The notes below the pieces were generated by a model, which was given only the letters and a program-made list of their open reading frames with translations, was not told the DNA's origin and searched no databases. From the NCBI GenBank assembly GCA_903813345.2, contig CAIIXF020000313.1, positions 1 to 64,000 of the forward strand: a DNA stretch of 64,000 nt, given 5' to 3'. This stretch comes from Owenia fusiformis. Taxonomy: Eukaryota; Annelida; Polychaeta; Sabellida; Oweniidae. Every line of letters starts with the position of its first letter. Position 1 is the stretch's first letter. A program made the position numbers and the translations under genes. Shown one piece after another: positions 41,445 to 51,954 of the stretch.

Positions 41445-43520
41445 TCATATAATCTCTTGGGCATAATCGTGATCACCGAACCTTGGTGATCTCCTCAATT
41501 TCATTTTTAAAATGGGTTTTTTGTCTAGTTGCTCTTTCTTATAATCACTAGTTCGCTTTTCTAATCTTGTGTGTAAATACTGTCTAGTGTAGTATGCTCT
41601 ATGAAAAGACTTGTTTTTTCTTGCATGTGGGGAATTTTTATATTTTCTCATGTATCTTTTCTTTTCACTCATGCTACGTAGATGCTTTGCAGCACTTGCT
41701 GATGATATTGGGGCCCCAATAAGTTCCAATTTGAGGTGAGTGGCATTTTCTCTTCCATGGTTTATATCTAATACTGCAGAATGTAATCTGCCATTACATG
41801 TGGCTGAAAACACCTTGTTTTTAGGTAAATATTCTGCAATTACCTTATTTGATGCTTCATTTTTGTTTGTATGCGTGTAAAAGCGCCCGTCATTAACAGC
41901 TTCGGGGCCCAACTTCATTTCTAAAAGTACGCGTATGAATTTGCAATCTTCCTGAGATGGCATCAATTTGTCATTCTTTGTAATTCCACACACCTTGAGA
42001 TTGTGGGATGTTTCTAGCCATGATTTCTTAGCCCCTTTGCAACTATTAAGGTGGGGTCTACATTGCTCATGATTCCCCGCGTAACAGTTCACTGTACTTG
42101 TGATGACCCTATTCATGTATTGAACTGATACAACACCCAAATCATTGTATTTTTTGGCAAGCTGACCCATGATTTTGTCACACCTCTCTTTTATATCTAG
42201 GGAAAACATTTTCTGCTGGAGATCTTTGTTACCTGGGAACATATGTCTACTAAAGCTAGCTTTAAGACTGTGCTTAAATTGAAGTTGCCCTTTGTGCACT
42301 CTATCGCTAAGTTTTGTAACTTTGTGATTGCTCTGTTTTTCATCGTAAAATGACTGAGCACCAAGGGAGCCTTTAGCATCACCATCTGTAGTCAGGTATT
42401 CTATTTGCAAATTGTCTGCATCCAAATCTTTTGCAAGTTTGTACCCCATGTTGAATTCTTGAAAAGCTTCAGATTTCTTTAGATTTGATGTACAACCATC
42501 ATGGCCACCAGGACATTTAACATCAAACCCACGCGCCCTTAGGTAAGCCCCGCGCCAACATAGCTTATTATACAAGCATACAGATATTATCTGCATGGCA
42601 TCGGTCATTGTTTCAACAGATACACCAACTGCTCTGGTAGCGCGCTGACCAAGCTTACCCCAAGATCCGAATGTGCTACTACTGTAACACCCATCAAATG
42701 CTACCTGGACTTTTTTTTCATCTTTTGAAGATACACCCCTCAGTTTATTCACCTCTATTAATTTGCTACGTCTCGTTTTTAAATCATTTTCACCCATTTT
42801 CTCAATATCTCCACTGACCGCTTTAGAATTTTTTTGCATTCCTTGGGAAGAAGGGGCCCTTGCATTGCAAGTAGCTAAAATTTTTCGAAATGCCTCAACA
42901 CCAATAGAGGAGGATTGTAGAGCTACGTGTATTGCTACATTGATCTTAGCTTTCCTCCTGCCACCTTTCTTTTTTCCCTTGACTTCTTCATATAATTTGC
43001 ACATTTTGGAGAGAAACCCACATTTACTACATGAAAGCTGCATTTTGCAAACTAAACCAAATGGAATTTTTTTATGTACCTTCAAATCACCTCTACATTT
43101 TTTGCTATGGGCCCTATGATCTTTTGCTACCAAGTTGAAACAATTAATCATAGAATTCTGACTAACTATTAGAGTTTCATCTCCACCAACAGTGCCATCT
43201 AGGGGTTCATCAGTGATGTATTTATCTGAGATTTTTGGTTCAGAAAGTTTTGGCCTTAAAATCTTACCTCTACCAGGTTGCATGTGGACATCGGGTACTT
43301 CATAACTATTCCCACCTCTACTTTTCCTGACAACTAACGAATGAGTCTCCTGATCTAGCCTCCTAATTTTTGTAGGTGGGGACGATTCCTCTTCGCGATT
43401 CGCTACCGTCCCATATGCCGGATGCTGCGTATGTCCTTCAGAAAATGTTTGCTGGTTACGAAACTTATTTTTGGAATAAAAATGACCAAATCCTCTTGGT
43501 GGTTTTGACATAGTTGACAT
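41445..43520 (-). CDS. Mutator-like transposase, unit 6
   Basis: Protein identical to unit 1. Confidence 0.85.
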   Translation of the reverse strand: MSTMSKPPRGFGHFYSKNKFRNQQTFSEGHTQHPAYGTVANREEESSPPTKIRRLDQETHSLVVRKSRGGNSYEVPDVHMQPGRGKILRPKLSEPKISDKYITDEPLDGTVGGDETLIVSQNSMINCFNLVAKDHRAHSKKCRGDLKVHKKIPFGLVCKMQLSCSKCGFLSKMCKLYEEVKGKKKGGRRKAKINVAIHVALQSSSIGVEAFRKILATCNARAPSSQGMQKNSKAVSGDIEKMGENDLKTRRSKLIEVNKLRGVSSKDEKKVQVAFDGCYSSSTFGSWGKLGQRATRAVGVSVETMTDAMQIISVCLYNKLCWRGAYLRARGFDVKCPGGHDGCTSNLKKSEAFQEFNMGYKLAKDLDADNLQIEYLTTDGDAKGSLGAQSFYDEKQSNHKVTKLSDRVHKGQLQFKHSLKASFSRHMFPGNKDLQQKMFSLDIKERCDKIMGQLAKKYNDLGVVSVQYMNRVITSTVNCYAGNHEQCRPHLNSCKGAKKSWLETSHNLKVCGITKNDKLMPSQEDCKFIRVLLEMKLGPEAVNDGRFYTHTNKNEASNKVIAEYLPKNKVFSATCNGRLHSAVLDINHGRENATHLKLELIGAPISSASAAKHLRSMSEKKRYMRKYKNSPHARKNKSFHRAYYTRQYLHTRLEKRTSDYKKEQLDKKPILKMKLRRSPRFGDHDYAQEII

Positions 43521-44263
43521 TGCTTGATAACTTGGAACAATCCAAAGCAGAATGATGTTCTCCTCTCTAAGTCCAGTCTTTCAAGTGAAAGTAGTGGTTT
43601 GATAATACATGAGATGTGTTTCTGGGTGACTTGGGCAGCCATCTGACCAATTAATAATTCCAGATTATGTTTAAAAAAGTGTCTGAAGAATGATAAAGTC
43701 TTAACACAATAAATAGTTCACTGTTTGAGTTTGAGATAAATCACCCCTAGATCAAAAGATGGCATGTCAGTACATTGTCAGTATATGTAAACAAACTGTA
43801 TCTTGATTTATTTGCTAGATAAGGCATTGTTGTTCCATTTAAAGCAGACCTGGTCAAATTACCTGATTTATAGATCAGCTTTTTTATGAATATATCACAA
43901 TTTTAATGAAAAAACACAATACTCATTAATTATGCGCATATTAATTAGTTATTGCATAACTCATTTTTCGGTTCATGTTTTTCAGTAGCCGTGACTTGTT
44001 CCTACATCACATCATATAGACAACATCTCAACTGAGAGTACATACACCGATAGAGTCCATAGAAGTTGAGACAACAGCAGCACAATCAGTGTTTAACCAG
44101 TCAGCACAACCAAATATTCCATGTGAGGGTAAGTCAGAATTCAATTTTTTTTACATAGATAAACATGGAGGAGGATTAAAAGCATTATGGACTTTTATTA
44201 AGGTAAGACAGTAGATTCACCTCACACAGGACATTGGTGCCAGGGATCAACCAGGTGTGACTA

Positions 44264-44739
44264 TTAGGTACAATACAACTCACGTGGCCTTTTGTTTACT
44301 CATCGTATAGGAAAAGTAGTCCATTTTGAAAACTGTTTGGGTGTTGGATGGTGTATAAATGGGACATATTAGGATGCAATGTACCTCTTTGCTGGTTAAT
44401 AAGTAAGTACAGACTCTTAGGCATTGGATGATAGCAGAAAACTTTCATGAAAAAAATTGGATTATTTTTTGGTAAATATTGATGACGTAGGGGGTGTGTT
44501 GGCTGGGCCATGTTAATTTTCCATTGAAAAATCACTACGCGTGTGAACAATCCAGCGGTTCTTTTGATTTTCGTGGGATATTTTTTTCCAGACTTTTTCT
44601 GAGGTAAGTTTAAGGATATCTCTTTATTGTCTGTTAATATGAGTGAAATCGATGGGCTAGGATTTTTGTAATATTCTCTCAAACTTTGTCAATTCACCAT
44701 GTTATCCTATGTCAGAAAAGTAAGTTGTTTTCTACCTAA
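44264..44739. mobile_element. 476-bp MITE-like segment, unit 7
   Basis: Same ends and TA flanks; common GGTAAGAAAAATG variant downstream. Confidence 0.75.
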
Positions 44740-44863
44740 TATTCAGATTTTTGGAAACACAATTTGGTAAGAAAAATGATTTTTTTGATTTTTTCAGAAT
44801 TCATTCTATCTTATCTCACTTGTATAACATATAAGTTGTTTCTTGCTTGTAAAATAGGCCAAA

Positions 44864-45241
44864 ATGGATGCCTGGGGGGCAAAATATGCCCAGAGATTGG
44901 GCCGGGAGGCAACAGTCTACCCCAATAACTGCATTATTTGGACAGGCTATCGTAACAAGGCTACCGGGTATGGGCAGTTGTGCATACAGAAGCGCGGTAG
45001 TCTAAAATGGGTGACCGTGTCGGCTCACTGGCTGTCGTATGCCACACGGCATCCTAACGATACGCTTGATTTATCGACACTGGACTTATCTCACCTTTGT
45101 CATAACAAGCTATGTATCAACATAAATCACCTTAGCCTAGAACCACATTCTGTAAATAATGTGCGAATGGGTTGTATCAATGCCGGAAAATGCCGTCAGC
45201 ATGGGGCCTACCCTGATTGCCTCTTAAAATGGAAAATGTAA
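44864..45241 (+). CDS. His-Cys-box nuclease, unit 7
   Basis: Protein identical to unit 1; long leader. Confidence 0.85.
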   Translation: MDAWGAKYAQRLGREATVYPNNCIIWTGYRNKATGYGQLCIQKRGSLKWVTVSAHWLSYATRHPNDTLDLSTLDLSHLCHNKLCININHLSLEPHSVNNVRMGCINAGKCRQHGAYPDCLLKWKM

Positions 45242-45264
45242 ATGGTATGATTAGATCACTTACC

Positions 45265-47340
45265 TCATATAATCTCTTGGGCATAATCGTGATCACCGAA
45301 CCTTGGTGATCTCCTCAATTTCATTTTTAAAATGGGTTTTTTGTCTAGTTGCTCTTTCTTATAATCACTAGTTCGCTTTTCTAATCTTGTGTGTAAATAC
45401 TGTCTAGTGTAGTATGCTCTATGAAAAGACTTGTTTTTTCTTGCATGTGGGGAATTTTTATATTTTCTCATGTATCTTTTCTTTTCACTCATGCTACGTA
45501 GATGCTTTGCAGCACTTGCTGATGATATTGGGGCCCCAATAAGTTCCAATTTGAGGTGAGTGGCATTTTCTCTTCCATGGTTTATATCTAATACTGCAGA
45601 ATGTAATCTGCCATTACATGTGGCTGAAAACACCTTGTTTTTAGGTAAATATTCTGCAATTACCTTATTTGATGCTTCATTTTTGTTTGTATGCGTGTAA
45701 AAGCGCCCGTCATTAACAGCTTCGGGGCCCAACTTCATTTCTAAAAGTACGCGTATGAATTTGCAATCTTCCTGAGATGGCATCAATTTGTCATTCTTTG
45801 TAATTCCACACACCTTGAGATTGTGGGATGTTTCTAGCCATGATTTCTTAGCCCCTTTGCAACTATTAAGGTGGGGTCTACATTGCTCATGATTCCCCGC
45901 GTAACAGTTCACTGTACTTGTGATGACCCTATTCATGTATTGAACTGATACAACACCCAAATCATTGTATTTTTTGGCAAGCTGACCCATGATTTTGTCA
46001 CACCTCTCTTTTATATCTAGGGAAAACATTTTCTGCTGGAGATCTTTGTTACCTGGGAACATATGTCTACTAAAGCTAGCTTTAAGACTGTGCTTAAATT
46101 GAAGTTGCCCTTTGTGCACTCTATCGCTAAGTTTTGTAACTTTGTGATTGCTCTGTTTTTCATCGTAAAATGACTGAGCACCAAGGGAGCCTTTAGCATC
46201 ACCATCTGTAGTCAGGTATTCTATTTGCAAATTGTCTGCATCCAAATCTTTTGCAAGTTTGTACCCCATGTTGAATTCTTGAAAAGCTTCAGATTTCTTT
46301 AGATTTGATGTACAACCATCATGGCCACCAGGACATTTAACATCAAACCCACGCGCCCTTAGGTAAGCCCCGCGCCAACATAGCTTATTATACAAGCATA
46401 CAGATATTATCTGCATGGCATCGGTCATTGTTTCAACAGATACACCAACTGCTCTGGTAGCGCGCTGACCAAGCTTACCCCAAGATCCGAATGTGCTACT
46501 ACTGTAACACCCATCAAATGCTACCTGGACTTTTTTTTCATCTTTTGAAGATACACCCCTCAGTTTATTCACCTCTATTAATTTGCTACGTCTCGTTTTT
46601 AAATCATTTTCACCCATTTTCTCAATATCTCCACTGACCGCTTTAGAATTTTTTTGCATTCCTTGGGAAGAAGGGGCCCTTGCATTGCAAGTAGCTAAAA
46701 TTTTTCGAAATGCCTCAACACCAATAGAGGAGGATTGTAGAGCTACGTGTATTGCTACATTGATCTTAGCTTTCCTCCTGCCACCTTTCTTTTTTCCCTT
46801 GACTTCTTCATATAATTTGCACATTTTGGAGAGAAACCCACATTTACTACATGAAAGCTGCATTTTGCAAACTAAACCAAATGGAATTTTTTTATGTACC
46901 TTCAAATCACCTCTACATTTTTTGCTATGGGCCCTATGATCTTTTGCTACCAAGTTGAAACAATTAATCATAGAATTCTGACTAACTATTAGAGTTTCAT
47001 CTCCACCAACAGTGCCATCTAGGGGTTCATCAGTGATGTATTTATCTGAGATTTTTGGTTCAGAAAGTTTTGGCCTTAAAATCTTACCTCTACCAGGTTG
47101 CATGTGGACATCGGGTACTTCATAACTATTCCCACCTCTACTTTTCCTGACAACTAACGAATGAGTCTCCTGATCTAGCCTCCTAATTTTTGTAGGTGGG
47201 GACGATTCCTCTTCGCGATTCGCTACCGTCCCATATGCCGGATGCTGCGTATGTCCTTCAGAAAATGTTTGCTGGTTACGAAACTTATTTTTGGAATAAA
47301 AATGACCAAATCCTCTTGGTGGTTTTGACATAGTTGACAT
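45265..47340 (-). CDS. Mutator-like transposase, unit 7
   Basis: Protein identical to unit 1. Confidence 0.85.
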   Translation of the reverse strand: MSTMSKPPRGFGHFYSKNKFRNQQTFSEGHTQHPAYGTVANREEESSPPTKIRRLDQETHSLVVRKSRGGNSYEVPDVHMQPGRGKILRPKLSEPKISDKYITDEPLDGTVGGDETLIVSQNSMINCFNLVAKDHRAHSKKCRGDLKVHKKIPFGLVCKMQLSCSKCGFLSKMCKLYEEVKGKKKGGRRKAKINVAIHVALQSSSIGVEAFRKILATCNARAPSSQGMQKNSKAVSGDIEKMGENDLKTRRSKLIEVNKLRGVSSKDEKKVQVAFDGCYSSSTFGSWGKLGQRATRAVGVSVETMTDAMQIISVCLYNKLCWRGAYLRARGFDVKCPGGHDGCTSNLKKSEAFQEFNMGYKLAKDLDADNLQIEYLTTDGDAKGSLGAQSFYDEKQSNHKVTKLSDRVHKGQLQFKHSLKASFSRHMFPGNKDLQQKMFSLDIKERCDKIMGQLAKKYNDLGVVSVQYMNRVITSTVNCYAGNHEQCRPHLNSCKGAKKSWLETSHNLKVCGITKNDKLMPSQEDCKFIRVLLEMKLGPEAVNDGRFYTHTNKNEASNKVIAEYLPKNKVFSATCNGRLHSAVLDINHGRENATHLKLELIGAPISSASAAKHLRSMSEKKRYMRKYKNSPHARKNKSFHRAYYTRQYLHTRLEKRTSDYKKEQLDKKPILKMKLRRSPRFGDHDYAQEII

Positions 47341-48081
47341 TGCTTGATAACTTGGAACAATCCAAAGCAGAATGATGTTCTCCTCTCTAAGTCCAGTCTT
47401 TCAAGTGAAAGTAGTGGTTTGATAATACATGAGATGTGTTTCTGGGTGACTTGGGCAGCCATCTGACCAATTAATAATTCCAGATTATGTTTAAAAAAGT
47501 GTCTGAAGAATGATAAAGTCTTAACACAATAAATAGTTCACTGTTTGAGTTTGAGATAAATCACCCCTAGATCAAAAGATGGCATGTCAGTACATTGTCA
47601 GTATATGTAAACAAACTGTATCTTGATTTATTTGCTAGATAAGGCATTGTTGTTCCATTTAAAGCAGACCTGGTCAAATTACCTGATTTATAGATCAGCT
47701 TTTTTATGAATATATCACAATTTTAATGAAAAAACACAATACTCATTAATTATGCGCATATTAATTAGTTATTGCATAACTCATTTTTCGGTTCATGTTT
47801 TTCAGTAGCCGTGACTTGTTCCTACATCACATCATATAGACAACATCTCAACTGAGAGTACATACACCGATAGAGTCCATAGAAGTTGAGACAACAGCAG
47901 CACAATCAGTGTTTAACCAGTCAGCACAACCAAATATTCCATGTGAGGGTAAGTCAGAATTCAATTTTTTTTACATAGATAAACATGGAGGAGGATTAAA
48001 AGCATTATGGACTTTTATTAAGGTAAGACAGTAGATTCACCTCACACAGGACATTGGTGCCAGGGATCAACCAGGTGTGAC

Positions 48082-48086
48082 TAATA
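48082..48086. other. Excision footprint TA-A-TA, unit 8
   Basis: A-type footprint; this unit also has a private change to GGTAAGGAAAATG in the weak fifth donor. Confidence 0.65.
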
Positions 48087-48208
48087 TTCAGATTTTTGGA
48101 AACACAATTTGGTAAGGAAAATGATTTTTTTGATTTTTTCAGAATTCATTCTATCTTATCTCACTTGTATAACATATAAGTTGTTTCTTGCTTGTAAAAT
48201 AGGCCAAA

Positions 48209-48586
48209 ATGGATGCCTGGGGGGCAAAATATGCCCAGAGATTGGGCCGGGAGGCAACAGTCTACCCCAATAACTGCATTATTTGGACAGGCTATCGTAA
48301 CAAGGCTACCGGGTATGGGCAGTTGTGCATACAGAAGCGCGGTAGTCTAAAATGGGTGACCGTGTCGGCTCACTGGCTGTCGTATGCCACACGGCATCCT
48401 AACGATACGCTTGATTTATCGACACTGGACTTATCTCACCTTTGTCATAACAAGCTATGTATCAACATAAATCACCTTAGCCTAGAACCACATTCTGTAA
48501 ATAATGTGCGAATGGGTTGTATCAATGCCGGAAAATGCCGTCAGCATGGGGCCTACCCTGATTGCCTCTTAAAATGGAAAATGTAA
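48209..48586 (+). CDS. His-Cys-box nuclease, unit 8
   Basis: Protein identical to unit 1; short leader. Confidence 0.85.
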   Translation: MDAWGAKYAQRLGREATVYPNNCIIWTGYRNKATGYGQLCIQKRGSLKWVTVSAHWLSYATRHPNDTLDLSTLDLSHLCHNKLCININHLSLEPHSVNNVRMGCINAGKCRQHGAYPDCLLKWKM

Positions 48587-48609
48587 ATGGTATGATTAGA
48601 TCACTTACC

Positions 48610-50685
48610 TCATATAATCTCTTGGGCATAATCGTGATCACCGAACCTTGGTGATCTCCTCAATTTCATTTTTAAAATGGGTTTTTTGTCTAGTTGCTCT
48701 TTCTTATAATCACTAGTTCGCTTTTCTAATCTTGTGTGTAAATACTGTCTAGTGTAGTATGCTCTATGAAAAGACTTGTTTTTTCTTGCATGTGGGGAAT
48801 TTTTATATTTTCTCATGTATCTTTTCTTTTCACTCATGCTACGTAGATGCTTTGCAGCACTTGCTGATGATATTGGGGCCCCAATAAGTTCCAATTTGAG
48901 GTGAGTGGCATTTTCTCTTCCATGGTTTATATCTAATACTGCAGAATGTAATCTGCCATTACATGTGGCTGAAAACACCTTGTTTTTAGGTAAATATTCT
49001 GCAATTACCTTATTTGATGCTTCATTTTTGTTTGTATGCGTGTAAAAGCGCCCGTCATTAACAGCTTCGGGGCCCAACTTCATTTCTAAAAGTACGCGTA
49101 TGAATTTGCAATCTTCCTGAGATGGCATCAATTTGTCATTCTTTGTAATTCCACACACCTTGAGATTGTGGGATGTTTCTAGCCATGATTTCTTAGCCCC
49201 TTTGCAACTATTAAGGTGGGGTCTACATTGCTCATGATTCCCCGCGTAACAGTTCACTGTACTTGTGATGACCCTATTCATGTATTGAACTGATACAACA
49301 CCCAAATCATTGTATTTTTTGGCAAGCTGACCCATGATTTTGTCACACCTCTCTTTTATATCTAGGGAAAACATTTTCTGCTGGAGATCTTTGTTACCTG
49401 GGAACATATGTCTACTAAAGCTAGCTTTAAGACTGTGCTTAAATTGAAGTTGCCCTTTGTGCACTCTATCGCTAAGTTTTGTAACTTTGTGATTGCTCTG
49501 TTTTTCATCGTAAAATGACTGAGCACCAAGGGAGCCTTTAGCATCACCATCTGTAGTCAGGTATTCTATTTGCAAATTGTCTGCATCCAAATCTTTTGCA
49601 AGTTTGTACCCCATGTTGAATTCTTGAAAAGCTTCAGATTTCTTTAGATTTGATGTACAACCATCATGGCCACCAGGACATTTAACATCAAACCCACGCG
49701 CCCTTAGGTAAGCCCCGCGCCAACATAGCTTATTATACAAGCATACAGATATTATCTGCATGGCATCGGTCATTGTTTCAACAGATACACCAACTGCTCT
49801 GGTAGCGCGCTGACCAAGCTTACCCCAAGATCCGAATGTGCTACTACTGTAACACCCATCAAATGCTACCTGGACTTTTTTTTCATCTTTTGAAGATACA
49901 CCCCTCAGTTTATTCACCTCTATTAATTTGCTACGTCTCGTTTTTAAATCATTTTCACCCATTTTCTCAATATCTCCACTGACCGCTTTAGAATTTTTTT
50001 GCATTCCTTGGGAAGAAGGGGCCCTTGCATTGCAAGTAGCTAAAATTTTTCGAAATGCCTCAACACCAATAGAGGAGGATTGTAGAGCTACGTGTATTGC
50101 TACATTGATCTTAGCTTTCCTCCTGCCACCTTTCTTTTTTCCCTTGACTTCTTCATATAATTTGCACATTTTGGAGAGAAACCCACATTTACTACATGAA
50201 AGCTGCATTTTGCAAACTAAACCAAATGGAATTTTTTTATGTACCTTCAAATCACCTCTACATTTTTTGCTATGGGCCCTATGATCTTTTGCTACCAAGT
50301 TGAAACAATTAATCATAGAATTCTGACTAACTATTAGAGTTTCATCTCCACCAACAGTGCCATCTAGGGGTTCATCAGTGATGTATTTATCTGAGATTTT
50401 TGGTTCAGAAAGTTTTGGCCTTAAAATCTTACCTCTACCAGGTTGCATGTGGACATCGGGTACTTCATAACTATTCCCACCTCTACTTTTCCTGACAACT
50501 AACGAATGAGTCTCCTGATCTAGCCTCCTAATTTTTGTAGGTGGGGACGATTCCTCTTCGCGATTCGCTACCGTCCCATATGCCGGATGCTGCGTATGTC
50601 CTTCAGAAAATGTTTGCTGGTTACGAAACTTATTTTTGGAATAAAAATGACCAAATCCTCTTGGTGGTTTTGACATAGTTGACAT
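48610..50685 (-). CDS. Mutator-like transposase, unit 8
   Basis: Protein identical to unit 1. Confidence 0.85.
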   Translation of the reverse strand: MSTMSKPPRGFGHFYSKNKFRNQQTFSEGHTQHPAYGTVANREEESSPPTKIRRLDQETHSLVVRKSRGGNSYEVPDVHMQPGRGKILRPKLSEPKISDKYITDEPLDGTVGGDETLIVSQNSMINCFNLVAKDHRAHSKKCRGDLKVHKKIPFGLVCKMQLSCSKCGFLSKMCKLYEEVKGKKKGGRRKAKINVAIHVALQSSSIGVEAFRKILATCNARAPSSQGMQKNSKAVSGDIEKMGENDLKTRRSKLIEVNKLRGVSSKDEKKVQVAFDGCYSSSTFGSWGKLGQRATRAVGVSVETMTDAMQIISVCLYNKLCWRGAYLRARGFDVKCPGGHDGCTSNLKKSEAFQEFNMGYKLAKDLDADNLQIEYLTTDGDAKGSLGAQSFYDEKQSNHKVTKLSDRVHKGQLQFKHSLKASFSRHMFPGNKDLQQKMFSLDIKERCDKIMGQLAKKYNDLGVVSVQYMNRVITSTVNCYAGNHEQCRPHLNSCKGAKKSWLETSHNLKVCGITKNDKLMPSQEDCKFIRVLLEMKLGPEAVNDGRFYTHTNKNEASNKVIAEYLPKNKVFSATCNGRLHSAVLDINHGRENATHLKLELIGAPISSASAAKHLRSMSEKKRYMRKYKNSPHARKNKSFHRAYYTRQYLHTRLEKRTSDYKKEQLDKKPILKMKLRRSPRFGDHDYAQEII

Positions 50686-51426
50686 TGCTTGATAACTTGG
50701 AACAATCCAAAGCAGAATGATGTTCTCCTCTCTAAGTCCAGTCTTTCAAGTGAAAGTAGTGGTTTGATAATACATGAGATGTGTTTCTGGGTGACTTGGG
50801 CAGCCATCTGACCAATTAATAATTCCAGATTATGTTTAAAAAAGTGTCTGAAGAATGATAAAGTCTTAACACAATAAATAGTTCACTGTTTGAGTTTGAG
50901 ATAAATCACCCCTAGATCAAAAGATGGCATGTCAGTACATTGTCAGTATATGTAAACAAACTGTATCTTGATTTATTTGCTAGATAAGGCATTGTTGTTC
51001 CATTTAAAGCAGACCTGGTCAAATTACCTGATTTATAGATCAGCTTTTTTATGAATATATCACAATTTTAATGAAAAAACACAATACTCATTAATTATGC
51101 GCATATTAATTAGTTATTGCATAACTCATTTTTCGGTTCATGTTTTTCAGTAGCCGTGACTTGTTCCTACATCACATCATATAGACAACATCTCAACTGA
51201 GAGTACATACACCGATAGAGTCCATAGAAGTTGAGACAACAGCAGCACAATCAGTGTTTAACCAGTCAGCACAACCAAATATTCCATGTGAGGGTAAGTC
51301 AGAATTCAATTTTTTTTACATAGATAAACATGGAGGAGGATTAAAAGCATTATGGACTTTTATTAAGGTAAGACAGTAGATTCACCTCACACAGGACATT
51401 GGTGCCAGGGATCAACCAGGTGTGAC

Positions 51427-51431
51427 TATTA
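51427..51431. other. Excision footprint TA-T-TA, unit 9
   Basis: T-type footprint between two A-type neighbours. Confidence 0.65.
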
Positions 51432-51553
51432 TTCAGATTTTTGGAAACACAATTTGGTAAGAAAAATGATTTTTTTGATTTTTTCAGAATTCATTCTATC
51501 TTATCTCACTTGTATAACATATAAGTTGTTTCTTGCTTGTAAAATAGGCCAAA

Positions 51554-51931
51554 ATGGATGCCTGGGGGGCAAAATATGCCCAGAGATTGGGCCGGGAGGC
51601 AACAGTCTACCCCAATAACTGCATTATTTGGACAGGCTATCGTAACAAGGCTACCGGGTATGGGCAGTTGTGCATACAGAAGCGCGGTAGTCTAAAATGG
51701 GTGACCGTGTCGGCTCACTGGCTGTCGTATGCCACACGGCATCCTAACGATACGCTTGATTTATCGACACTGGACTTATCTCACCTTTGTCATAACAAGC
51801 TATGTATCAACATAAATCACCTTAGCCTAGAACCACATTCTGTAAATAATGTGCGAATGGGTTGTATCAATGCCGGAAAATGCCGTCAGCATGGGGCCTA
51901 CCCTGATTGCCTCTTAAAATGGAAAATGTAA
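51554..51931 (+). CDS. His-Cys-box nuclease, unit 9
   Basis: Protein identical to unit 1; short leader. Confidence 0.85.
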   Translation: MDAWGAKYAQRLGREATVYPNNCIIWTGYRNKATGYGQLCIQKRGSLKWVTVSAHWLSYATRHPNDTLDLSTLDLSHLCHNKLCININHLSLEPHSVNNVRMGCINAGKCRQHGAYPDCLLKWKM

Positions 51932-51954
51932 ATGGTATGATTAGATCACTTACC

